This document shows positions 12,564-19,690 of a DNA stretch of 25,928 bases, one piece after another. The stretch comes from a virus. The notes beneath the pieces are model-generated. The model was not told where the DNA came from and made no database searches. It saw only the letters and a program-made list of their open reading frames with translations. Location of the stretch: positions 1 through 25,928 of the IMG/VR virus record IMGVR_UViG_3300044616_001775, one strand, 5' to 3'. The position numbers were made by a program, and so were the translations under genes. Positions within the stretch are counted from its first letter, which is position 1, and each line of letters opens with the position of its first letter.

Positions 12564-12592
12564 AATATAGTCTATCCTACTATTTATGTCAA
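12564..12592 (-). promoter_or_regulatory. Conserved array promoter P12 (for the operon 12538-11911)
   Basis: On the minus strand: TTGACA (12592-12587), 17-bp spacer, TATATT (12569-12564). One base is deleted in the spacer compared with most copies. Confidence 0.82.
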
Positions 12593-12673
12593 TAGGTTTA
12601 AAGAATATTTTGTACTGAATTTTTATTAACTTTTTATACGGTGCAAATAAGTAAGCAAGACAAAGAACCGCTT
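12586..12673 (-). repeat. Upstream flank repeat, type A, copy 3
   Basis: This copy is more diverged than those at 503 and 3241 but collinear through the TTTTGTACTGAATTTT core to the AAGAACCGCTT terminator arm, nearly 12 kb from copy 1. Confidence 0.75.
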
Positions 12674-12694
12674 AGACAGAACGACTAAACGGTT
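12666..12694 (-). terminator. Terminator downstream of the terminase gene
   Basis: A 10-bp stem with one mismatch (12666-12675 with 12685-12694); the minus-strand tail is CTTTGTCTTGC. It is 70 bases past the terminase stop codon. Confidence 0.55.
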
Positions 12695-12763
12695 ATAGTT
12701 GAATGGCATTTATTCAAAACAAATATATGCGCCAGTACAGAAAAAATAAAATACAAGAAGAGT

Positions 12764-14248
12764 CTAAGCAAACGGATTATTGATTTTTCCGCCAACAAAC
12801 ATACCCTTGGGTGCAGAAACACCTAGCTCGCCAAAAGCACCGTCGGCACTATCTACAATGTCGTTGGTGAGTGGCTTTTTGCTACCATCAAATTCATGTA
12901 CCGCAGCTAGAAACTGATCGTTCCACGCACCTCTAAGTAACTTGATCTTACCTTGCTTGGCCGCTAATGCCATAGGTAATGCACGGGTCACTTTATCTCC
13001 CAAGGGCTTTACACCCTTAGCATCAAAACCAGCTAATTGCTTTCGTAAGGATGCTTCGTAGCGTTTACCCGCGCTACCACCTTCCAATTCCCATCGGACT
13101 TTACAATCTCGCCCGTCTTGATAGGCTATTTTTACCACAGAAGCATCACCCTGATCCGCCGAAACCTGTTCCCAGTGACAGTCAAGGACGTAATAGGTAT
13201 CTTGGTGTAAGTACATTTTGGTGCGTACACTGTAAAAACTGGACTTGGTAGCCACCGCTGCTGATGTGGCCGCAAAATCCCAAAAAGCCACTGTAGTACC
13301 ACCGCTAGGCACGCTACCAACAACCTCAAACCATTGCCGATTAAAGATAGTTCCTGCTTCGTATTTAATTTTCCAATTCCCTCTCAGTAGTCGTTCCATC
13401 TCTACTGGGTGCAACGATAGTAAATTTTGTAAGTATTGGGGATTGGTCTCTAACAGTATCGGATTATCATAAATCGTTGCACTAATAAAGCTGAAACTCT
13501 TGGGTGGTGCTATTTCCGCTAAATCAGGAAACTCTATCATCAATTCCTCTTTAGTATTACCCCAGTGCAATTTTTTGTTGACTCGATAGAAATACCGTAT
13601 TGCTCCTGATCTTTCTTCTATCGGGTATCCTGTTTGCGGATCAATATACCAGTCAACTAATTTGGCCACCCATGAATCAGCGTCCGGGTTGCAGGTTGCA
13701 TCTATGCGCGGCTTGACACCACATACGGAACGGTTGCGAGAAAACAGAAACCAGAATTGACGCTCTGAAAACTTAGTTAATTCATCAAAACCGATATGAC
13801 ATATCTGCGACCCTGGGTACTTATCTTCTACATCTTTGTCATATTGAGCGTGACCAAAACTGATGGCTGTACCGTTGGGAAAAGTCCAGTCTAGCTGATG
13901 TTCCCGTCCTACTGAGTTTTTTATTCTTTTGTACAAAAGTCTTGACTCATCCCATAAGCCACCTTCATTGGTTATTTCCGGTCGGGTTCGCCTAAATATT
14001 ACTGAACCATACCCAGGCGTATTTAAATACTTAGCTGCTTTTAGCAATAACGCAAAGCTTTTTCCGCCTCCGGCTGCTCCACCGTATATGCACACATCAG
14101 CCTGAGTATCATAAAATAATTCCTGCGCTCCTATCTGTGGTTCTGGTAGTTCAACATAAACCGCTTGGTTAGTTGATGACCTGGCTTTAGTGGCCTCTCT
14201 AATTTTAATTGTGTTTTTGGGATTAAGTTTGTTCATGGTTGCGTGCAT
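12764..14248 (-). CDS. terL: Terminase large subunit
   Basis: The protein has 494 residues. It is the packaging motor ATPase and nuclease that loads DNA into the prohead. Residues 56-64 form the Walker A loop GGAAGGGKS, and ICHIGFDEL (149-157) is Walker B with the catalytic Glu. ATCNPDAD and RGNWKI follow as in other large terminases. The nuclease half begins at VAFWDFA (metal-binding Asp) and includes a late acidic site (DIVDSADGAFGEL). The length is normal. The ATG at 14248 lies only a few bases beyond a terminator hairpin and has no Shine-Dalgarno; an ATG four codons inside (14236) is an alternative. The gene is on the strand opposite to the capsid genes, and no portal gene lies between. 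Confidence 0.93.
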   Translation of the reverse strand: MHATMNKLNPKNTIKIREATKARSSTNQAVYVELPEPQIGAQELFYDTQADVCIYGGAAGGGKSFALLLKAAKYLNTPGYGSVIFRRTRPEITNEGGLWDESRLLYKRIKNSVGREHQLDWTFPNGTAISFGHAQYDKDVEDKYPGSQICHIGFDELTKFSERQFWFLFSRNRSVCGVKPRIDATCNPDADSWVAKLVDWYIDPQTGYPIEERSGAIRYFYRVNKKLHWGNTKEELMIEFPDLAEIAPPKSFSFISATIYDNPILLETNPQYLQNLLSLHPVEMERLLRGNWKIKYEAGTIFNRQWFEVVGSVPSGGTTVAFWDFAATSAAVATKSSFYSVRTKMYLHQDTYYVLDCHWEQVSADQGDASVVKIAYQDGRDCKVRWELEGGSAGKRYEASLRKQLAGFDAKGVKPLGDKVTRALPMALAAKQGKIKLLRGAWNDQFLAAVHEFDGSKKPLTNDIVDSADGAFGELGVSAPKGMFVGGKINNPFA

Positions 14249-14249
14249 A

Positions 14250-14285
14250 ATAAAAAACTATTGAACTTGTCTGGGTTCAATAGTT
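14250..14285 (-). terminator. Intrinsic terminator directly in front of terL
   Basis: A perfect 11-bp stem (14256-14266 with 14275-14285), followed on the minus strand by TTTTTTA. The terL start codon comes two bases after this feature. It would end the transcript of the XRE regulator and the interrupted gene. Confidence 0.82.
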
Positions 14286-14366
14286 GTGTAGGATGGGTTT
14301 TTCTACTTTTAAATTTTAGCTTAATTCTGGCATTTAATGGTAATATATTTCCATACCCTAGTAACC

Positions 14367-14391
14367 ACCCGGCAACTTGTCCATGCCGGGT
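14367..14391. other. Hairpin after the interrupted gene
   Basis: A perfect 8-bp GC-rich stem (ACCCGGCA at 14367-14374, its complement at 14384-14391). A T-run follows only on the plus strand, where no gene precedes it. It lies just past the second stop of the interrupted minus-strand gene. Confidence 0.45.
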
Positions 14392-14392
14392 T

Positions 14393-14671
14393 TTATGCTA
14401 TAGTAGAATCTCCAACCTTGTTAAACCTGGTGGCATTTGCAGGAACGCTGCCGGGTCTTATTTGCAATTCATCTGCTATTAATTCTGCTATTTTTCTTGC
14501 AGTTCATTCACTATCAAATGTGTTTAACACAGGATCGTTGCCAACAATAATATTATACCATTTTCCTGTCAGAATTAGTGCTATTGATACACCTTCGTAA
14601 TTGTATTTTCCATTTTTCACCTTTTTGTCATCAGAAGTATTACGCCATTTTACGGAAACCAGCGATCGCAT
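14393..14671 (-). pseudogene. Small gene interrupted by an in-frame TGA
   Basis: The frame starts at ATG 14671, which overlaps the stop of the XRE regulator gene as TAATG, suggesting translational coupling. It reads MRSLVSVKWRNTSDDKK, then YEGVSIALILTGKWYNIIVG and NTFDSE, and meets TGA at 14506-14504. The same frame then continues for 36 codons of protein-like sequence (TARKIAELIADELQIRPG, ending VGDSTIA) to TAA at 14395-14393. The helix after the TGA looks like the natural continuation. It could be a point-mutated gene, a sequencing error, or stop read-through; a 55-residue product is made if TGA is obeyed. An upstream ATG (14689) inside the regulator gene is also possible. The family is not recognised. 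Confidence 0.55.
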
Positions 14672-14928
14672 TACCTGGGCAATAAACAACTAACAGGAAT
14701 GTTGAGTGCATCGGCTATTAATTCAATTTCGCTGTAGGTAATTGTTTGCCTGCGTCCATCTTTTTCCTTAAATAAATCTTCAATAGCAATAATCACGTTT
14801 ACTGACAGTCCGGTCTTTGCGGCTAATGCCTTCCTTGACATCCCCTGTTTTTCCCGTGCCAGGAAAATATGTATTCCTATCTTTCCTTCTGATGTCAAAG
14901 TGTCATAAATCGTAGGATCTGAAATCAT
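14671..14928 (-). CDS. XRE-family (Cro/CI-like) helix-turn-helix regulator
   Basis: The protein has 85 residues. A helix-turn-helix of the lambda-repressor type lies at about 28-50 (MSRKALAAKTGLSVNVI), preceded by IFLAREKQG and followed by the C-terminal helices of the fold (SEIELIADALNIPVSCLL). There is no dimerisation or protease domain, so it is Cro-sized. The ATG at 14928 is chosen over a GTG two codons upstream. It is divergent from the structural operon; the 140-bp gap contains a 16-bp palindrome over the operon promoter, a plausible binding site. It probably controls late-gene expression or the lysis-lysogeny choice (inference). Confidence 0.85.
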   Translation of the reverse strand: MISDPTIYDTLTSEGKIGIHIFLAREKQGMSRKALAAKTGLSVNVIIAIEDLFKEKDGRRQTITYSEIELIADALNIPVSCLLPR

Positions 14929-15034
14929 AGTCACTGGTTGGTATTAAGTTACTAATAATATATCAAAGAAAATTGCATATTTCTACAATTATCATTTATT
15001 TTACTATTTAAAAAATATTGAAACCCTTGATCTA

Positions 15035-15061
15035 TTGGCTAAACTAAGCTTAGTTTATATT
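15035..15061 (+). promoter_or_regulatory. Putative late promoter with an overlapping 16-bp palindrome
   Basis: The palindrome AAACTAAGCTTAGTTT (15041-15056) abuts TATATT (15056-15061), a good -10. A poor -35 (TTGGCT, 15035-15040) is 15 bp upstream. Predicted transcription starts about 2 bases before the protease ATG, so the mRNA may be leaderless. The palindrome is a candidate operator for the divergent regulator. Confidence 0.45.
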
Positions 15062-15069
15062 TTTTAGAT

Positions 15070-16200
15070 ATGCCAACCGCAACTAGAAATAAAACTATTT
15101 TAACTAAATTCTTAAATTCTGATTTGCAATTAAATCAGGATGAAAGAACAGTTGGGTTTTCGTTTTCCTCGAAAGACAATATCTGCGAAAGATATTCTTT
15201 CTCAGAAGACTTACCGGAAGGTTCTAGTGTAGTTTTTGATGAGCGTCTATCCCACGACCCTAACCATTGGGACTTAACCAGAGTTGCTAATAAAACCTGT
15301 CCGTTTTTGAGAAACCATCAACGCGGACAAAAATTAGGCATGGTTTCTCAAGTGGTACTAGATGGCGATAGAGGTGTCGCCACGGTTAAGCTTTCTAGAA
15401 ACGCTTTGGCAAATCAATTCATATCTGATCTTGAGGACGGCACTTCTGGTGGTATTAGTTTTGGTTATTTTGTGGAAGAATACCGAGTCATTACCCCGGC
15501 GGAATATGTTGTTAATAAAGATGGGTATCGTTCCCTGAAAACCAAGGCACTATTAGAAGCTACAAAAATAGTTTTATTTGAAGTTTCTGCTGAAGATATT
15601 CCTGCCGATCCTACCGTGGGTTACGGGAAGTCTGAAGTATTTTTTGATCAAGTTTCAGTTAAGGGAGATCCAAATTTTTACCCCATGAACAAAGATTTAG
15701 AAGCTGAATTACTAGCCACTAAAACTGCCTTAGAAGAAGTAAAATCTAGTAACGGCATCCTGTCAGAAAAACAGGCTTTGTTGATTACTGAAAACAATAA
15801 ATTGACTGAACAAATTAAAAGTTTAAGTCAGTCTATTGAGGAAAAAACCGCTATTATTTCTGCGTTTGAGCAGCGCGAAACCATAGTATCTCAGTATTAC
15901 AGCCTGCGTCAAAAAGCAGATGGATTAGTATCAGAAGGTAAATTATCTTCTGTTGAGTTTGGTGATTTATTCTCAGAAAATGCCACTGAAGATATTAACA
16001 AACATCTCAAGTCCAATAAGCTAGGCTACATGGAATTTCACCTTGATTTAATTGAGAAAAGAACCGCACCTTTACTTAATTTAAAACAATCAGTTAGTGA
16101 ACCCGTGACTAACCCTAACCCTACTGTTAATGCTGCTGATATAGAATTCCGTGCCGCTCGGATTGTAGGCTCTTTATCTCAAATTAGGAGTGAAATCTAA
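15070..16200 (+). CDS. Prohead protease fused to a scaffold-like coiled coil
   Basis: The protein has 376 residues. Residues 20-195 look like an HK97-type (U35) prohead protease: FLRNHQRGQKLGMV gives the catalytic His (H83), SGGISFGYF the Ser (S130, in place of the usual SIGF), and EVSAEDIPADP the closing motif. Residues about 208-275 are a long Glu/Lys coiled coil (LEAELLATKTALEEVK to SQSIEEKTAI), typical of a scaffold or delta domain, ending in a flexible Pro/Asn tail. In phages the protease cleaves the scaffold after prohead assembly; here both are one chain. There is no Shine-Dalgarno before the ATG at 15070. The stop overlaps the start of the next gene (TAATG). Confidence 0.83.
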   Translation: MPTATRNKTILTKFLNSDLQLNQDERTVGFSFSSKDNICERYSFSEDLPEGSSVVFDERLSHDPNHWDLTRVANKTCPFLRNHQRGQKLGMVSQVVLDGDRGVATVKLSRNALANQFISDLEDGTSGGISFGYFVEEYRVITPAEYVVNKDGYRSLKTKALLEATKIVLFEVSAEDIPADPTVGYGKSEVFFDQVSVKGDPNFYPMNKDLEAELLATKTALEEVKSSNGILSEKQALLITENNKLTEQIKSLSQSIEEKTAIISAFEQRETIVSQYYSLRQKADGLVSEGKLSSVEFGDLFSENATEDINKHLKSNKLGYMEFHLDLIEKRTAPLLNLKQSVSEPVTNPNPTVNAADIEFRAARIVGSLSQIRSEI

Positions 16201-17141
16201 TGCGTTACGAATCTTATCGTTACGATGATGAGGAATCAGGTTTTTATCCTGTATTGGCACGTAACAACTGTGCAGAAGCTACTCGCTATACCCTATTGAA
16301 CCATAATTACGCTACAGGTACAACTGGGGCAATACGCAAGTTAGTTAAAACATTTGCACCTGGTTTCTTTGCTGGTAGTGGTACATCTGCTAACCTTCCT
16401 GGCAATCGCATTTTGCCACGCATGACCACAAGACTTGCTACCGCTGCCAATGCTACTTCTATTAGTTTTCCTGTGGGAACGGCTGGTATTTTCATCCCCG
16501 GTGGTATGTTATCTATCATTGCACCTTCAGTGCGCTTGACTATAACATCTACCGGAAGTGGTTGGCTTGCTAATGACACCATTACTGTCACTATTAATGG
16601 CGTATCCGTAGTCTATACCGTTGTTTCCGCAGATATTGGTGCTTCACTAACAGCAACTAACGCTAACATTGCTACTAAAGTTATTAGCGCGATCGCATCC
16701 AATCCTTATACCTTTAGACTGGCATCTGCATTGTCCGTAGCTGGCACGGCACCCGCCTCTACTATTGTTTTTTGGGCAAAAGACTTTACCAGCCTCTACA
16801 GCTTTACTGCTAGTGCCACTGCCACCAATGGTAGCGTTACCGCATCTGGTGCTGTGTTTGTCCCCAATGTTAGCATCGGTACTATTTCTGCGGTTGACCC
16901 GGTTGCTGATACCGTTACCATCAGTGCGGCTGCTGTGTCTGTACCCTTGGGTATGCCTATAGGGGTCGCTACTAGTTCACCGGAAAATTTAGGTATGCTA
17001 TCTCCTGCTGTACCTATTGATTTGCTGTACAGAGAAAGTCAAAACTACGCTTTGTACTTAGAAGCAGACGTTTACCGCGATCGCCTACCATACATAGACG
17101 GACAATTGATTGCCTTGTATCCTGAAATTCGTTTGGTGTAA
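16200..17141 (+). CDS. Structural protein, probably head-decoration or capsid-associated
   Basis: The protein has 313 residues, and the start at 16200 overlaps the protease stop codon. The N-terminus is charged and aromatic (MRYESYRYDDEESGFYPV). The middle (about 75-250) is Ala/Thr/Ser/Val-rich with many short strands (RLTITSTGSGWLANDTITVT, then TISAVDPVADTVTISAAAV), typical of an Ig-like or beta-sandwich virion domain. The C-terminus (SQNYALYLEADVYRDRLPYI) is less repetitive and probably contacts the capsid. Its place between protease and major capsid protein is where decoration proteins are encoded. The exact role is inferred from position and composition. Confidence 0.7.
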   Translation: MRYESYRYDDEESGFYPVLARNNCAEATRYTLLNHNYATGTTGAIRKLVKTFAPGFFAGSGTSANLPGNRILPRMTTRLATAANATSISFPVGTAGIFIPGGMLSIIAPSVRLTITSTGSGWLANDTITVTINGVSVVYTVVSADIGASLTATNANIATKVISAIASNPYTFRLASALSVAGTAPASTIVFWAKDFTSLYSFTASATATNGSVTASGAVFVPNVSIGTISAVDPVADTVTISAAAVSVPLGMPIGVATSSPENLGMLSPAVPIDLLYRESQNYALYLEADVYRDRLPYIDGQLIALYPEIRLV

Positions 17142-17144
17142 TTT

Positions 17145-18320
17145 ATGGCTTCTATTATTGAATTAATTAATTCACAGCCGGGGGTAGTCCAGCGCACTAT
17201 TGATTTGCAGCTTGCAACTGTTAGCAGCACTGGGGAAACCTACCTAGACGGCTACCCTGATCCGGCTCTCAATCGCTTTTTCCCTTTTGTCCAATATTCT
17301 GATCCGGTTTTGGCACTACTCAAGATGCGGGCATACACCCCAACTCTTGCTTACGTAGTTGCCACTGATGGTACTATTCCTCAGGACGTAGATCGAATTA
17401 GTGTTACCCAGGAAACCTTTGGCAACTTTAAAATTGCTAAAAGTAGATTAATTACAGAAGAGGACTTCATGGTAATGCAGCAAGCTGAAAGGCTTGCTAT
17501 GTCTGACAATGCTGAAGCTGCTGAAAGGATTAAAGATACTTACTTAGGCATACCCGCCTCTCTGTATCAAGGATGTATTAACTTGCATACTGTACTAACA
17601 CTACAGGTCGCTTGTACCGGACAGTGCAACTATGTTGATCCTACATCTCGCGCTTCTGCTATCCTTAGCTATTCAAACCAAGTCCCCACTTCCCATTTAC
17701 CAGCTGCATTAACCGGAACTGCTAGATGGTCACAGTGGACAACCGCTACTGGCATTGACGACTTAGTGAGTCATATAGAGTCCTACTATCTTACTCTACA
17801 CAAGTTCCCACCTTTTATCATTATGGGTCGGGTGACTGCTAACAATCTTAGAAACCAGACTAGCACTAAAGAATCGGTAGGGCGTGCTAAGGGTATGATT
17901 ACAGAAGTAGGAGCAGCTAACCCAGCCGCTGTCGCTGCTATGCCACCTCCATCTTTATCTGAGATTTCTGGACTGATTGGGCAACGGCTTTTGGCGGGTG
18001 GTGGTCAAAATGCAAATACGCAGATTATTGTATCCGATGCTGTCTACTATCAGCGCGGTGGCGGACGCAATGGTACTGTCGAGTTGCCTTATATTCCCAG
18101 TGGCTACTATTTCTTTGCTACCGATAATTTTATCGAAAGAGCCATTGTCCCCACCGCAAGCAACAACTTCAGAGGCGGACTAGTTACTACCACTGATATT
18201 CTCAGTAAAGAACCACCTCAAGAAAGCATTACCGTGGCGGGTCGTGGTTTTCCGTTGGCAATGGACCCCCGATTTATTGCTGCTAGGAACGTTGAAAATA
18301 CTGCGATCGCTACTATTTAG
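17145..18320 (+). CDS. Major capsid protein (phage capsid E-like family)
   Basis: The protein has 391 residues, and the start lies 3 bases after the previous stop codon. It assembles into the phage head shell. Features matching the E-like capsid family: an N-terminal FFPFVQYSDPVLALLKM stretch, VDRISVTQETFGNFKIAKSR (about 82-101), a helix with AERLAMSDNAEAAERI, and near the end GTVELPYIPSGYYFFA and the GRGFPLAMDPRFIAARN tail. A Cys-containing insert (VACTGQCNYVDP, about 155-166) is unusual. Position after the protease and decoration-like gene and before neck genes is as expected. The stop overlaps by 8 bases with the inverted gene that follows. Confidence 0.8.
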   Translation: MASIIELINSQPGVVQRTIDLQLATVSSTGETYLDGYPDPALNRFFPFVQYSDPVLALLKMRAYTPTLAYVVATDGTIPQDVDRISVTQETFGNFKIAKSRLITEEDFMVMQQAERLAMSDNAEAAERIKDTYLGIPASLYQGCINLHTVLTLQVACTGQCNYVDPTSRASAILSYSNQVPTSHLPAALTGTARWSQWTTATGIDDLVSHIESYYLTLHKFPPFIIMGRVTANNLRNQTSTKESVGRAKGMITEVGAANPAAVAAMPPPSLSEISGLIGQRLLAGGGQNANTQIIVSDAVYYQRGGGRNGTVELPYIPSGYYFFATDNFIERAIVPTASNNFRGGLVTTTDILSKEPPQESITVAGRGFPLAMDPRFIAARNVENTAIATI

Positions 18321-18726
18321 ACTGTGACCACTTGATCTGGTTTTGACCTCTAGTCCCAAAAAAAGATGTTCCTTTGGTTGTTGATGCTGATTCTGGACTC
18401 GTATTTGTGACAATCTTTAGCAGTCGTTCATATTCAAGTCCGTACTTACTTTGTCCATAACTATTAGGAATACTTTGAAGTTCCACATTGTAAGACTCAT
18501 CATCCACTTCTAATTTTTTCAGGACTCCTGTACTATAATCACTACCTACATTTTGCTTAGTAAGTGTGATTTTGTGAGCGGTTAATAACTCAATTGCTAC
18601 GTTTTTCAAGTTCCCCCAACGGTACAGTTCCACTTCTAGAATTGCTTCTGAAAGAAACAAGTTAAACTTAGCTTCCTCACCTGTAAATTCTGGATATTTG
18701 ATAATAAAGTTGCTGAATAAAATCAT
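18313..18726 (-). CDS. Inverted head-completion protein (DUF4054-like)
   Basis: The protein has 137 residues. It begins with a pattern I know from gp6/DUF4054 head-tail connector proteins: F-x-x-x-YPEF (residues 8-14), a helix with NLFLSEAILEVELYRWG, AIELLTAHKITL, and near the end the SKYGLEYERLLK helix. Such proteins form the ring between portal and tail. The ATG at 18726 has a perfect AGGAGG site placed inside the neighbouring plus-strand gene. Oddly, it is read opposite to the structural operon, so its promoter would have to lie within or beyond the next gene. Its 3' end overlaps the capsid gene end, and its start codon overlaps that of the next gene. Confidence 0.75.
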   Translation of the reverse strand: MILFSNFIIKYPEFTGEEAKFNLFLSEAILEVELYRWGNLKNVAIELLTAHKITLTKQNVGSDYSTGVLKKLEVDDESYNVELQSIPNSYGQSKYGLEYERLLKIVTNTSPESASTTKGTSFFGTRGQNQIKWSQSK

Positions 18727-19147
18727 GATTTCCTCCTATGTAAACCAGACAATTGGCTATGTAGAACCCTTTAATTCTAACCTAAGTTTGACCTTTCAAA
18801 CAGGTAGTGGCCAATTTGTTGAGGATGCTGTAGGAAATATCATTGAGTCGGTTTCTACCGTCATTGTTCACGCTTCTGTCTCTATCAAAAAAGACTTTAA
18901 GCCTCTTTATGAAGATGCTCAAATGGGTCAAAATATCATTTATTTAAAGGGTCGTAAAATTGGCAATTGGGGTAACTTAGATATTGACTATCAAACTACC
19001 GCGATCGCAGTTTTAACCGATTTAATGGGTGATGCAGTTACAGGTCAATGGCAATTTATTCCTGTGGTTCAAAACAGAATAAATGGATATTTAGAAGGAA
19101 GAAATAAGTACATTGAGGGTCGTTTAACAATAGCAGGTAAGGTGTGA
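18725..19147 (+). CDS. Putative neck/head-tail joining protein
   Basis: The protein has 140 residues from ATG 18725 (MISSYVNQTIGYVEPFN). The codon lies within TCATGA and overlaps the start codon of the inverted gene by two bases. A TTG nine codons upstream would extend it, but neither start has a convincing ribosome site. The protein is rich in strands (LSLTFQTGSGQFVE, VSTVIVHASVSIKKDF), then RKIGNWGNLDIDY and a C-terminal beta segment (YIEGRLTIAGKV). Its place among neck genes and size suit a head-closure or tail-terminator protein. No family was recognised with certainty. Confidence 0.65.
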   Translation: MISSYVNQTIGYVEPFNSNLSLTFQTGSGQFVEDAVGNIIESVSTVIVHASVSIKKDFKPLYEDAQMGQNIIYLKGRKIGNWGNLDIDYQTTAIAVLTDLMGDAVTGQWQFIPVVQNRINGYLEGRNKYIEGRLTIAGKV

Positions 19148-19149
19148 TT

Positions 19150-19545
19150 ATGGTTTCAGTTAAATGGCAACGATTCAAAGTTCCTCGCAAACTCACGGCT
19201 ACCCACGCCTGGACTGCCCCTCACGCGGTAATTGTTCATGAAGGTGTTACTTTGTCTAATGGCACGGAAAACCCCGCCCGCCCTTGGGTAGATGTAGCCA
19301 TTGATGAGTACGACTTCCTGGGCGAGTACACTGGTAAGTTCTCCCAATCTCAAAACTTTAAGGATGCGTTTGTATCCATGTCTGAAGGATTTGGTGAAGC
19401 TTGTCAGTCCAATCTTGAGGATGATCGGTGGCAGTGGCCACGTCCCACAGTCCGCAGAAATGGTAGAACTGTCACCTCACCTCGTAACATCGTTGATACA
19501 GGTGAATTAAAAAATTCTTATCAGGTGCAGTATGAAGGTGTTTAA
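19150..19545 (+). CDS. Putative head-tail joining / tail-completion protein
   Basis: The protein has 131 residues from ATG 19150, just past the previous stop (TGA at 19145-19147), with AGGTAAGGTG upstream; a GTG two codons earlier is the alternative. The sequence contains ARPWVDVAIDEYDF and ends NIVDTGELKNSYQVQYEGV. Together with the N-terminal HAVIVHEGV, the P-A-R-P-W and N-x-x-D-T-G-x-L patterns are like HK97 gp10-type neck proteins and phage minor tail-completion proteins, where the last motif is well conserved. A central helix (FKDAFVSMSEGFGEAC) is as expected. The role is inferred from these motifs and position. Confidence 0.68.
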   Translation: MVSVKWQRFKVPRKLTATHAWTAPHAVIVHEGVTLSNGTENPARPWVDVAIDEYDFLGEYTGKFSQSQNFKDAFVSMSEGFGEACQSNLEDDRWQWPRPTVRRNGRTVTSPRNIVDTGELKNSYQVQYEGV

Positions 19546-19690
19546 GCGCAAACCTACTGTTGTTGAGTTTAAAGATATAACTAGCGCATTGAGTAACTTA
19601 GTAGATAAATCTCGCGCACAAGCGGCTTTTGTTGAGTTACAAGATGCACTCAGTAAGTTAAGAAAAACACCTTCTCATGAAAGTATCTGA
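19532..19690 (+). CDS. 52-residue protein overlapping both neighbours
   Basis: The ATG at 19532 is preceded by AGGTGCAGT and lies 14 bases before the end of the previous gene. The TGA at 19688-19690 lies inside the start of the next gene (ATG 19677). The protein reads MKVFKRKPTVVEFKDIT, then an amphipathic helix (ALSNLVDKSRAQAAFVELQD). The tight overlaps on both sides, as elsewhere in this operon, and filling of an otherwise empty gap support it being real. The function is unknown; it may be a small neck or tail accessory. Confidence 0.62.
   Translation: MKVFKRKPTVVEFKDITSALSNLVDKSRAQAAFVELQDALSKLRKTPSHESI

Noticed and set aside
14243-14600. Two overlapping plus-strand frames of 79 and 87 residues between terL and the regulator
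   Set aside because: No ribosome sites, low protein-like character, and they are antisense to the interrupted minus-strand gene and to a terminator.
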